From: Chara braunii
Lineage: Eukaryota; Streptophyta; Charophyceae; Charales; Characeae
DNA length: 40,346 bases
Assembly: GCA_003427395.1 (NCBI GenBank)
Contig: BFEA01000351.1
Coordinates: 930,910-971,255, forward strand
Direction: 5' to 3'
A program made the position numbers and the translations under genes. This document shows positions 19,808 to 30,269 of the stretch, in pieces. The stretch's first letter is position 1. Each line of letters begins with the position of its first letter. The notes below the pieces were generated by a model that saw nothing but the letters and a program-made list of their open reading frames with translations, had not been told where the DNA came from and did not search any database.

Positions 19808-20904
19808 TATTTGTAGGGCCAAACCCCGGTAGACTTTCGAGCCTTAGTCGACCCCACTGCGGGTCCCAGTTGGCTTGGTCCGCCCACACTCATGCTCAGG
19901 GCGTGGGCCATTCGTCCCAGGGTCACCCCCACCTAGTGCTTTGAGATGGATGGGGGTGGGCCATCGCTCGAGAGAGCTTTGACATGAGGGATGTAGCTCA
20001 GCCCTCACGCCGGGTGGTAGTGTCGCTAGTCATTCCGTAGCGCTGATTTTTTTTCTTTGATTCATAGTTATGTTCTCATGCAATTGCTCCTTCCAATACG
20101 CAGGCAGTCCAAGGGTGCTTTGAGTGTTTCTCTTCTCTTGTGCGCAGGCTAAGCGTCATCCTTAGGCCGCGCACCATTTCCCTAATCATTGTGGCTATAT
20201 GGCGTCATCGGGGTGCGGCGAAGCCGTCGTCCCCCTTGCCTTTAGGCATCCATCGGATCTCACAATTGGCTTTCAACCTTATTGAAACAGACCCTTTTTT
20301 CGGGGCGCTTATATGCATGCACACACAACGTCACATTTCCCTTGGCAAGATTGCACGCCCTTCCCTCATTCACACTCCAAATCTCAAGCTCAAAGGTCGT
20401 TTCTATGGGTTGGCTTTATACTAAGGGTCTCGTAACCCCTTTATCTCTCTTCCCTTCTCATTTTGATGCCCGGTTCCCTCAGGCCCTATCCCGCTCAATG
20501 CATCCTTTGCCATCACTCACCTGCACAATCCCACACAAAACAAGGATCCATACAATCCCCCGTCACGGGTCAACACATAGCCCTTCCCACATGTCTATCT
20601 TTTCAAACTTTTTGGCTGTTCTTTGTTCTCTCTCGTTGCTCAATCAGTCTGTTCTCTTCTCATAGTCATGCAGTCGAGGAAATGGTTGAGTCAAACTGAC
20701 CTTGCTTACTATTTCACTTTCTCCGGATCTCGTCCTTTCTGACTTTCCCAACGTTATTTTCCTTTGCCTTCTTGGTGGCACAAGGGACCGGCTACCCTCC
20801 CCTTGCCCTCTTTCTGCACCAAGTGAGGTCTGATCTCTTCTTACCGATCGCACCCTGACAATGTACCAAGTGAGGGAAAAAAGGTTAGTCATATGCCAAG
20901 TGAG

Positions 20905-21179
20905 GGGAAGAGAGAGAGGGAAGCAAGGTGAACGAGGAGAGAAAGAGTAGTGGAGAGGGAGGAGAGAGAGAGTGAGAGATAGAGGGAGGAAGGGAGGGAG
21001 AGAGAGAGNNNNNNNNNNNNNNNNNNNNNNNNNNNNNNNNNNNNNNNNNNNNNNNNNNNNNNNNNNNNNNNNNNNNNNNNNNNNNNNNNNNNNNNNNNNN
21101 NNNNNNNNNNNNNNNNNNNNNNNNNNNNNNNNNNNNNNNNNNNNNNNNNNNNNNNNNNNNNNNNNNNNNNNNNNNNNNN

Positions 21180-21210
<31 letters not shown>

Positions 21211-21230
21211 GAGGGGGAAGCAGAGAGAGA
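20905..21230. repeat. Homopurine (GA-rich) tract containing the assembly gap
   Basis: GAGAGA- and GGGAGG-rich sequence on the plus strand, then the gap, then an A run and GAGGGAGGGGG. The older LTR has the mirror image, a CT-rich tract at 33678-33835, at the same place between the satellite and the terminal module. Confidence 0.85.
21009..21179. other. Assembly gap (run of N)
   Basis: 171 undetermined bases inside the homopurine tract. The true length is unknown. Translations across it have no meaning. Confidence 1.
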
Positions 21231-21301
21231 AAATATTTCTAATCCTAATCAAGTCATCACCCGTAGTAGCATCCAAATGTCTGTCACCCATCCCATAGTA
21301 A

Positions 21302-22790
21302 AGGATCAACTAAGTATGAACCAAATACTATATCACACATGTACTTGTCAATTGAGGATCATAAACTAGTGAAAAACACATGCACATGGAGGAAAGATCA
21401 CCTAAGTAAGATCCGGAACATCACATCAAGCATGGACATGACAATAAGAAGCTAGAACCAATGAAAACCACATGCATATAGAGAAGAGATCAACCGGAAC
21501 ATCACACCAAGCATGAACATGACAATTAGAGGCTAGAACTAATGAAAAACTCCTGCACATAGAGAAGAGATCATCTAAGTGAGATCTGGAACATCTCATC
21601 AAGCATGAACATGACAATGAGGAGCTAGAACTGATGGAAAGCACATGCACATAGGGAAGAGGTCAACTAAGTAAGATCTGGAACATCTCATCAAGCCGGA
21701 ACATGACAATGAAAAGCTTGAACTGATGGAAAACACATGCACATAAGGAAGAGATCAACTAAGTAAGATCCGGAACGTTTCATCAAGCATGAACAAGACA
21801 ATGAGAAGCTAGAACTGATGGAGAGCACATGCACATAGGGAATAGATCATCTAAGTGAGATCCGGAACATCACAACACATATGGACATGACAATGAGAAG
21901 CTAGACTAGTGGAAAGCATATGCACATAGAGAGGATATCAACTAAACAAGATCCAGAACATGACATCACACATGACTTATGACAAGATGAAGCTAGACAA
22001 GCGGAAAGCACATGCACATAGAGAGGAGATCAACTAAACAAGATCCGGAACATGACATCACACATGGACACGACAATGAGAAGCTACACTAGTGGAAAAC
22101 TCATGCACATAGAGAAGAGATCAACTAAGTAAGATCCGGAACATCACAACACACATAGACACGACAAGGAGAAGCTAGACTAGTGGAAAGCACATGCACA
22201 TAGAGAGGAGATTATCCAAGTAAGATGACAGTAAGCATGAACATAACAATGAGATATTAGAGTTAATGGAAAGCACATGCACATAGGGAAGAGGTCATCT
22301 AAATAAGAACCGGTACATCACAACACACATGGATATGACAATGAGAAGCTAGACTTAGTGGAAAACACATGCACATAGAGAAGAGATCATCTAAGTAAGA
22401 CCCGGAACATCACAACACACATGGACATGACAATGAGAAGTTAGAACTAGTGGAAAAGCACATGCACATAGAGAAGAGATTATCTAAGTAAGATCCGGAA
22501 CATCACAACACACATGAACATGACAATCAGAAGCTAGAACTTGTGGAAAAACACATGCACATAGAGAAAAGATGATCTAAGTAAGATCCGGAATATTACA
22601 ACACACATGGACATGACAATGAGGAGTTAGACTAGTGGAAAGCACATGCACATAGGGAAGAGATCATGTAAGTAAGAACCGGTACATCACAACAAGTATG
22701 AACATGACAAAGAGGAGCTAGGACTAATGGAAAGCACATGCACATAGAGAGGAGATCAACTAAACAAGATTCGGAACATGACCTTCTATC
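21302..22790. repeat. 92-bp satellite array inside the 5' LTR, about 16 units
   Basis: Units of about 91-92 bp carry the words CACATGCACATAGAG, AAGATCCGGAACATCACA and CATGACAATGAGAAGCTAG. Successive CACATGCACATA words fall at 21641, 21734 and 21826. The same satellite is at 31930-33600 in inverted orientation. Small ORFs here simply translate the repeat. Confidence 0.95.
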
Positions 22791-23175
22791 ATGTGAGTGA
22801 AGGCCAGAGTCTAAGTAGGCAAGATCACCAACGTTAAACCGAAAGTCATCCATGAAAGAAGCGGTGCACTACTTACTACTGTATGAGTGAAAAACATGAG
22901 TGTGAATAGCCCAAATCACCAAGATTGCAGAAAAGATCGTCCATGAAAGTAGCTTTGTACTCCCCACTAGTGTATGAGTGACAGGCAAGAGTGTGAGTAA
23001 CCCAAATCACCAAGATTGAACCAAAGATCATCCACGAAAATAGCGGTGCACTACCTAGTAGTGTATGAGTGAAAAGCATGAGTGTGAGTAACCCAAATCA
23101 CCAAGAATGCATCAAAGATTATCCATGAAAGTTGCGGTGCACTACCTACTAGTGTATGAGTGAAAAGCATGAGTA
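22790..23175. repeat. 91-bp satellite (second type), about 4 units
   Basis: Units carry TGTATGAGTGAAAAGCATGAGTG, of which AACCCAAATCACCAAGA and GATCATCCATGAAAG are the clearest shared words. It is the same type as the 18-unit array at 30270-31930 (opposite orientation). It abuts the point where the promoter module is missing. Confidence 0.9.
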
Positions 23176-23651
23176 TGTTCTATGTGCCTTCCAACGACCC
23201 TCCCGACCTCATGCTATGTTCTATGTGCCCCTGTTCTTGCGCTCGCTCTCTTGTCGTCACTAGTTCTTTCCTCCTGTGGTTCTCACCCCAGGGCATCACT
23301 TCCTCCTGCGGCCTAATCCTTTGTCTTCTATCTCTCATGCCTCCTCACTCCAGATTTCTCTGTTGTACACGATTCGTCCATATTCAATCTCTCGAGCGAT
23401 GGGAAGTTATTCGGGACCCACCAGTCCCGACACATTCCCCTCACTCATTCGCGATGTCCTCATCGCGCACCAATCTCTTGTCAGTGGGTTAAGAAGGGAT
23501 AGACGGGGGAGGAGGTTGAGATGTTCTGGGTCGTTAGTTTGTCAGGGTTCGTTTTGTCTTTTCTTGTTCCTTTCTTGGGTTCTTCTAGGCTTCAACCCTT
23601 GGTACGGAAAGGAGGTGCATATGATTCGGGCTTTCTTCAGACTTCTCATAT

Positions 23652-23795
23652 CTCATTCATCACTCTTAAAACATCAAAAACCCCTTTCGTCTTATTCATC
23701 ACTCTTAAAACATCAAATCCTCTTTCGTCTCATTCATCACTCTTAAAACATCAAATCCCCTTTCGTCTCGTTCAGCACCCTCAGAGCATCAATCC
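23652..23795. repeat. 38-bp tandem repeat, about 4 units
   Basis: Units contain CATCACTCTTAAAACATCAAA followed by CCCCTTTCGTCT. It lies in the LTR portion missing from the 3' LTR copy. Confidence 0.85.
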
Positions 23796-24284
23796 TCCTT
23801 TCAACTTATCTTTTCTTGCGGCCCCTGCTTCTCCCCGAGCCTTGCCATCCCCAGTGCCCTTTTATTGTTCCTCCATCCACCTCGTGCCATCCACGTCCCT
23901 TTTCAGGTCCCGGTCGCCCTCAGTGTTTCTTTTACTTGGCTTTTCGCCCCGTGCAATCCACACCTCCCATCATTCTTTCCTCAATCTCACACTTTGTCAA
24001 ATTCACATGTATTTTTCCCATGTTATTTTGCCCAATTTTCTCTAGCCCTGCCAATTCCGCATGCATGTTACCCCCATTCTCAAAATCCACATTACTTAGT
24101 CCATTCCACACGCATCTTTCTTCCAGCATCTCGCCACGCCTTGCTCAAACTCATGCAAATTCCTTTGCACATATATCACTTTTCTGGGCGTCTCGCCAGT
24201 CCTTTCCTTAAGCCTATGCAAACCCAGTTACTCATGTCTGTCTCTTCTCAATGTCTTGCCATAATACTCATCCATCTGGCCACC

Positions 24285-24590
24285 TTGTTAGGTCTCTTCT
24301 CAAGCTCATGTAAAGTCAATTACTCATCTCTTTCTTTCTTCTTGACATCTTGCCAGACCTTTTCTCAAGCCTGCGCAAAGTCAATTACCCATCCATTTCT
24401 TTCTTCTCGATATCTTGCCAGATCTTTTCTCAAGCCTGCGCGACGTCAATTACTCGTCCATTTCTTTCTTCTGGACATCTTGCCAGGCCTTTTCTCAAGC
24501 CTGCGCAACGTCAATTATTCATCCGTTTCTTTCTTCTGGAGGCCTTTTCTCAAGCCTGCGCAAAGTCAATTACTCATGCATTTCTTGAGT
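24285..24590. repeat. 65-bp tandem repeat, about 5 units
   Basis: Units contain TTTTCTCAAGCCTGCGCAA, GTCAATTACTCATCC and CATTTCTTTCTTCTGGACAT, and decay towards both edges. The plus-strand ORF across it is periodic for the same reason and is not called. Confidence 0.85.
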
Positions 24591-26056
24591 TCATGGTGAC
24601 GTTCTCTTTCGCACGTTTTTTCATCGGTAGATGGCACACCTTCCCCCCACTCACAATGCGATGTCCCCATCGCACGACCAGTTCCCACTCGGAGGTATGC
24701 AGACCTTGGCCCACGAACGAGTAGACGGATGTCTGCCCATCAGTCACAAAAAGGAAGGGTGATCAGTCCTCCCCCTGCAGATAACTCACCTCATCCTCTA
24801 CTCCGTCCGACCTTTTGCCGCTTACGAGACGGGCGTCATTACTGAGGTACCTCCTCACATCTGGCAGGCAGGTCCAGTCCAAACCTCCCAGGACCCCGTC
24901 TTGCCCTAAGGGTTTTCTCGCGAATCGTTCCTCCCGAGTGATGTTTTCTTGGATCCGGCCTCTTCCTTTCAAGAGAGTTGGGACTCTCTATTAGTTTGCG
25001 AGTGCAGTTACGAAGACCTCGCGGTTAGTCCCAAAACGGTTGTAATCATCTGGGAGGGTGATGTCACTCGCCTTGTGGTGGTTGCGGCTTCCACCCGGTA
25101 CCACACCTGACTCCTCCCTCTGGACAGTGCTACTCAACTTAACGCGAGCCGCCGTGGTCCATTCCAAACGGTCGTGCCGTCCCTTTACGGCATGGCGTGT
25201 GGTTGGGAAGAAAAATGAGACTTAGGAAAAAGAATGACTCTTTCGCCCGTTTGGCTCCACGCCCTTGACTTTTAGGTTCTCGACATGAGGCGCAATTTGA
25301 ACTCCCCGACTAGAGCTCGTTGTCGGAGTTAGTTCCGGACGGCCCGCATCTATCAAAGAGAAAGATGTCTTTGTCCTTCAACCCTTATTTTCCCTTATAA
25401 GGAATAGGTCGCGCTGAGACTTTTCCCTAAGCGGGTAGAGGTCCTGGGGTCGCTATGCATGCATCGCTTTCCCCCTTATGCCGAGACCTGAGACTAGAAG
25501 AAAAGAGAAACTCAATCTCTTGCTATTTTCATGGTCGGCCCGACGACCTTACACCAAGTTGCCTAGGGTCCCCTAACTATGCAATGCAATATTCAATTCT
25601 CAATCATTCAATCCAATGTTATTTCTAAGGCTGATTCTCATGGCTGGTCCGACAGCCTCTCATCAATCAAGGTCACCCCTTGTGGTCGCTCTGACAATCG
25701 CTTTCTCAATAGCCATCTTTTCAAGGCCGACCCTTCGACCCATCTTCAATCCTCAACTTTCTCATTCTCCAATGTCCAATCCTTATGACCGTCCCAACGG
25801 TCCATGCTCTTTTTTGTCTTTAGGCTTAGTCTTCTTTATCATGCTCTTCTCTTCTCAATGCATCCATCTGTTTTATCCATCCTCATGGCTATTTCAATGA
25901 CTGACTCACCGCCCTTTTTCATCTCTTATTGCTCATTTCAGCCCGTCCTCAATCGGCCTTTCTCAATCAACCTTTCTCAATCAACCTTTCTCAATCAATT
26001 ATGGAGGGGACCTCAGTGCCTATTTCAAAAGCAATAACCCTTGTCAGGGGTCATTC

Positions 26057-26262
26057 CTGAACAACCTGGTTAGGGTCGCTCTTTTCCATTCTCAAGTCGA
26101 ACAGCCTGGTTAGGGTCATTCTTCTCCATTCTCAAGTCGAACAGCCTGGTTAGGGTCATTCCTTTCCATTCTCAAGTCGAACAGCCTGGCTAGGGTCATT
26201 CTTTTTCATTCTCAGGTCGAACAACCTGGTTAGGGCCATTATTTTTCATTCTCAATGTTAGT
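26057..26262. repeat. 40-bp tandem repeat, about 5 units (5' LTR copy)
   Basis: Counterpart of 5183-5388. Units carry CATTCTCAAGTCGAACAGCC and TGGTTAGGGTCATTC. Confidence 0.85.
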
Positions 26263-26830
26263 GCCCGAGGGGGTGGGCCTCGAGGACATGGATCTCATCT
26301 CTGTCTCGGAGGTTAGAAGGTGGTCATCTTTTTTTCAGTTTTATGCGTACGGTTTCCTTTCATCCATTCCTCAAAGCAATGTACTCTCCATGCATACATC
26401 CGGCTTAGCGTCTAGTACTCGAGTTGGGACTCGTGATCCCAAGCAGCACTAGCCCACCCGGCCGTTCAGCCATAGCAAGAGACAGGGGCACCCCCTCTTA
26501 TTTTCGCTCGTGCCATCGACTCAGATCTCGGCTATTCTCAGACTCATTCATGACTCAGTTGGATTAGGCTCCTAGGGAAGGAGTGTTCTTCACGCCCCTT
26601 AACCCATAGGTTCCCTAACCTCTCTTGTATTCGACCAACATTTAATGTCGTGACTCGCTCGTCAATCTGTACTCAAGGTTTCTCTTCTCAAAGAACAATC
26701 CACATTCCATCGAAAATTCACAATACACCTTCCCCAACTGGTCTCATCCCATGCCCCATGTCATTGTCTCGTGTACCCACTTTCAAAGGTAATTCATCCA
26801 GAAAGTAGCCTCAGAAGCTATCTTTTAATC

Positions 26831-27221
26831 TTATTGTGCCACAGTCTTAGTTGGCCCTCTTATCACTTCATCCTTAGCAAGCTTACTCATACTATACACG
26901 TTCTTGTCGCTCCCATGTCTTGTAAAAAAAAAAAACAAGGAATCCTGTTCAATGCTTAATCGACACCTAGTTCCTATCGCTGCCTTGTGCCTCAGCTTGC
27001 CCGATCCCTTGTCCACCCTGTACCTTAGCGGACTTTCTAACCCCAGGCCGTAGGTCTCAATTTCTCTCATTTTTCTTGCAATCTCTTGTAATTCCGTCTC
27101 ACTAAAAAAGTCTAACGGCGTGGCTTCCACCCCTGGCTTCGCGAGTTCTCGGGCCTTGATGATCCACTCGTGCCTGATCACATTGGTCCATTGCTGAAAC
27201 CAATGACTGGGCGTTGGCCCA
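26831..27221 (-). CDS. LTR-encoded C-terminal part of ORF-X (open copy)
   Basis: From the first LTR codons (GPTPSHWFQQW) this frame is open for about 130 codons: VIRHEWIIKARELAKPG, then FFSETELQEIARKMREIETY, then RYRVDKGSGKLRHKAAIG, then an A/T homopolymer. The 3' LTR copy at 6330 downward has the same words with a stop and frame errors. Here it has no in-frame start of its own inside the LTR. It is the duplicated tail of the ORF-X gene, as happens for genes that overlap a 3' LTR. The helical, charged character fits a small soluble domain. Function unknown. Confidence 0.5.
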
Positions 27222-28527
27222 CGGTAAAAAACGGTCACTTGGGAAGATTCATCCGTGACCAGATTCATTCTGGAATATGATGGTTACAAAGGACCTTGAT
27301 TTTCTTTGATTTTTACAGAGAAAATCAAAGAAAATAAATACCCCATGCAACCGAAATAAAACGGAATACATACATGAGGAGAAACACATGTTTTAGGTGC
27401 ATCCGGAGCCAGAATCAAGTCCAGATATACTTGGGAGTTGGCCGTTTTCTTTTCTTTTAAGTAGGGGTTTGTTGTAGGGCATTGGGGTGGGGAAATTGAC
27501 CCCTATTGCAGTCCGAGTTACAATGGATTGCATGGGGGAAGGAAAACACGTGTTTTAAGTGCATCCGACGTCAATATTGAGCCCGGATGCACTTAGAAAT
27601 CAAACGCTTTATTTTCTTTTAGCATGGGGTGAGTTGTGGGGTTGTGGGACTAAAAAAACAGCCATGAATGTAGTCTGAGTTGCAACGGACTGCCGGAGGG
27701 TGCCTAGGCTAAGGGAAAATAAGCCACGACAAGCCCGAAATGCTAGAAGGAAACAATTTCGAAATGGGGCAAGAAAAGACGGTAATCGACAACCTTGACA
27801 TGAGATCTCACGACCTAGAAAAATCGGTACACATGAAGAGATGATGGGACCACCAAGGGCAAGGGGCTTTAAAAATAAAAATGGGACACCACCCGAAACG
27901 TTGTCGGGGGCCAAGTGCGTCCAAATAATAAAAATTGGAAAAACGGAACATGCGTTTGTGGGACCGCCTGCGGGACAAGAAAACGAAACTAGTATGAAGG
28001 AGAATGGCGGGGACTTGGGATGTCCAAATGGGGTTCGTGAGTAAAGTACAAGGAATATTTGTGCAAGCAAATAGCACCGTCTAGATCAAGGATCTGGACT
28101 CTGAAAAATATTAGTACCACTACTAGTGGGGGGCAGTGGGAGAGTCATGGGAAGAAAAGAAAGCAAAATAATAGTGTTGGGAGGGCTACCCAGCAGTCTG
28201 AGATATCTCGGACTAGTTGGGCATGAGAAAATAGAGCCTCAAGAGGCTCAACATGAGAAAAAGGTTGTCCTTAGAAAATCGGAGCAAAAGGGGCTTAAAA
28301 TTGGGCAAACGGGAGCAAAGACGAACCCTCGAGGAGCATGGGGATGCCATTGTTGGAATCTGAGATATAACGGTCAAGTAACAACCATGAAACTGGCCTT
28401 GAAAGAGGCCTTATGGCCTAGAAAGAAGGTGCACAGCAGTTTGACACTTGTCACAAATGAAATAAAATAAAAAAGAAAGAAAAATGAGAGAAAAAGGAGG
28501 GAGAACGAGACAAAAGGGGAGAAAATA

Positions 28528-29393
28528 GTGGAGGAGAGTGTGCCGGCCTATTGGGACCTGCACAGTAGGGACAGGCAGGTCCGAACTGTGACCTCATCCC
28601 TCCTAAAATAAGTGAGGGCAATCCGGATTCTAGAGATATGACCCTCAATAAAATCTGAATTAAAAAGCAGAAAATGAGAGAAAATGCAAAAAAGAAGTGA
28701 CCAATTTTTTTTTGGACCATGGATCTGAGATCAGTTCTCATGGTAGAGAGGAACTAGCCGTTTTTTGTGGGCCAGCTCAAAACGGCTAGCTCCGGAATGA
28801 GGTGGCAGCCCAAAATGGAAAGAAACAAAAGGAGGAAAGATACAAAATTGTGCATTTGGTCCAAAAAGAGAGCCAGATGCACCAAAAATTGAAAAAGTGG
28901 ACTTAAGGGCTCAAAATTGAAGCAAGGGTTACTAGGGGGTAGCACGGATTATTGTTGAAAGAGTGGAGGAGAGTGTGCCAGCCTATTGGGACCTGCACAG
29001 TAGGGACAGGCAGATCCCAACTGTGACCTCATCCCTCCTAAAATAAGTGAGGGCAATCCGGATTCTAGAGATATGGCCCTCAATAAAATCTGAAGTAAAA
29101 AGCAGAAAATGAGAGAAAATGCAAAAAAGAAGTGACCAATTTTTTTTTGGACCATGGATATGAGATCAGTTCTCATGGTAGAGAGGAACTAGCCGTTTTT
29201 TGTGGGCCAGCTCAAAACGGCTAGCTCCGAAATGAGGTGGCAGCCCAAAATGGAAAGAAACAAAAGGAGGAAAGATACAAAATTGTGCATTTGGTCCAAA
29301 AAGACAGCCAGATGCACCAAAAATTGAAAAAGTGGACTTAAGGGCTCAAAATTGAAGCGAGGGCTACTAGGGGGTAGCACGGATTATTGTTGG
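28528..29393. repeat. 435-bp tandem duplication in the older LTR
   Basis: Two near-identical copies start at 28528 and 28963 (GTGGAGGAGAGTGTGCC) and end in CGGATTATTGTTG; spacing is exactly 435 at both ends. Only a few differences are visible. The 3' LTR at left has one copy of the region (about 1255-1500), so the duplication arose in this LTR lineage. Confidence 0.9.
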
Positions 29394-29714
29394 CCTTGAA
29401 TCTCAGCCAGATCCAAGGCTGAAAATGTGCCGCCACATGAAAAAATGCTCCGGAAACTTGAAAAAAAATCGAGAAAAAGACCCACAGGGCCTTTTTCTTT
29501 CAAGTATTGTTGCCCCTTGGGCATTAGGACCCAAGGGGGCAGCATTTGAGCAATGCAAAAGAGGCGAAGTAAGCCAAGAGGCAGTCCGAGTTGGTACCAA
29601 CCACGCGGACTGCATGTACTTGTCCAAAATGAGGTCCAGGTATCTCCAGAAGGGCCTAGTGGGAGAATTTTGCCTTGGGGGTACCTCGGTTCACCCCAAG
29701 GCACTTGGAGAGGC

Positions 29715-29800
29715 TCATGGGCTGGCCGGACTGCTGGTTTCAGCCTTCATAAGTTGAGCATGCAGTCCGTCACTCTCACATTTGCATGAGGGGTGTCCAT
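29715..29800 (+). promoter_or_regulatory. Promoter module of the older LTR, TATA decayed
   Basis: It contains GGCTGGCCGGACTGCTGG, then CCTTCATAAGTTG, then CACTCTCACATTTGCATGAGG. This is the reverse complement of the left LTR region at 1040-1110, where the core reads CCTATATAAGTTG. The surrounding conservation is stronger than in neighbouring LTR sequence. Confidence 0.35.
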
Positions 29801-30202
29801 GCTGCCCAAGTGAGCTCACAGGAGCACCTTTGCACTTGGAGTGAGGAGAGAGGAGCCCATGCTAGTAGGAGGGCTTAGAGGAGACTAGGAGGCAGTGGGA
29901 AAGACTCTAGAGGATAGTGATGGTGGGAGAGACACTTGGGAGGTGATCCGCCATATCCCCCCTGGGTGTAGGAGAGAAGGAGAGGCTAGAGGAGTCTCAT
30001 TAGCCCTCTTAGAGGGGGGACTCCATAGCCATAACTAAGGAAGCTTGCCATAGTCTGGGAGAGAGTAAGGAAGGAGGAGAGAGGGGCTTGGAGAAGAAGG
30101 AAGCCATAACCAAGAGGGGATTGTGCAAGCAGTGGAAACTTCATCAAGGAGACACCATCATCAAGGAACCAACAAGGTGAGAGGAAGGAAGAGATTTCTT
30201 CA

Positions 30203-30266
30203 TCCTCATCTTCTTCTTCTTCTTCTTCTTCTTCTTCTTCTTTTTCTTCTTCTTCTTCTTCTTCTT
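30203..30266. repeat. (TTC)n microsatellite
   Basis: About 20 TTC units with one interruption. Equivalent, in inverted orientation, to the GAA tract at 508-748, and much shorter. Confidence 0.95.
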
Positions 30267-30269
30267 ATA

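Larger units (their letters stand above)
6331..19811 (-). mobile_element. Internal region of the giant Ty3/gypsy-like retrotransposon
   Basis: The region runs 13.5 kb between the two LTR copies. Minus-strand order is PBS, leader, P1, P2, P3, P4, gag, protease, an inverted block with RT, RNase H and the integrase N-terminus, then the integrase C-terminus, ORF-X and PPT. The domain order PR-RT-RH-IN, recoverable after allowing for the inversion, is that of Metaviridae (Ty3/gypsy). Gag, PR and the start of RT share one frame, so a single Gag-Pol ORF is likely. Many in-frame stops, a few frameshifts and the inversion make this copy non-autonomous. Confidence 0.85.
19812..27221 (-). mobile_element. 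5' LTR of the giant element (7.4 kb, promoter module deleted)
   Basis: On the minus strand it starts TGGGCCAACG at 27221, matching the 3' LTR at 6330, and ends GGCCCTACA at 19812. That end matches the older LTR, which ends GGTCCTACA at 34926. A PBS-like site follows. Modules in minus order are: the ORF-X tail, a 40-bp repeat block, 65-bp and 38-bp repeats, a short 91-bp satellite, a 92-bp satellite, a homopurine tract with a sequencing gap, and a terminal region of about 1.1 kb (19812-20900). The module with the GAA tract and TATA box, present in the other two LTRs, is missing at about 23175. This 5' LTR therefore probably lacks its promoter. Confidence 0.8.

Noticed and set aside
24350-24724. 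Plus-strand ORF with repeated Phe-Ser-Gln-Ala-Cys words, resembling a repeat protein
   Set aside because: Its periodicity is that of the 65-bp DNA tandem repeat, and the LTR context and decay argue against a protein.
4421-27221. Simple segmental duplication as the explanation of the 2-kb direct repeats
   Set aside because: The repeats share TG/CA ends, flank gag-pol genes, and have PBS- and PPT-like sites at the right places, so LTRs explain more.
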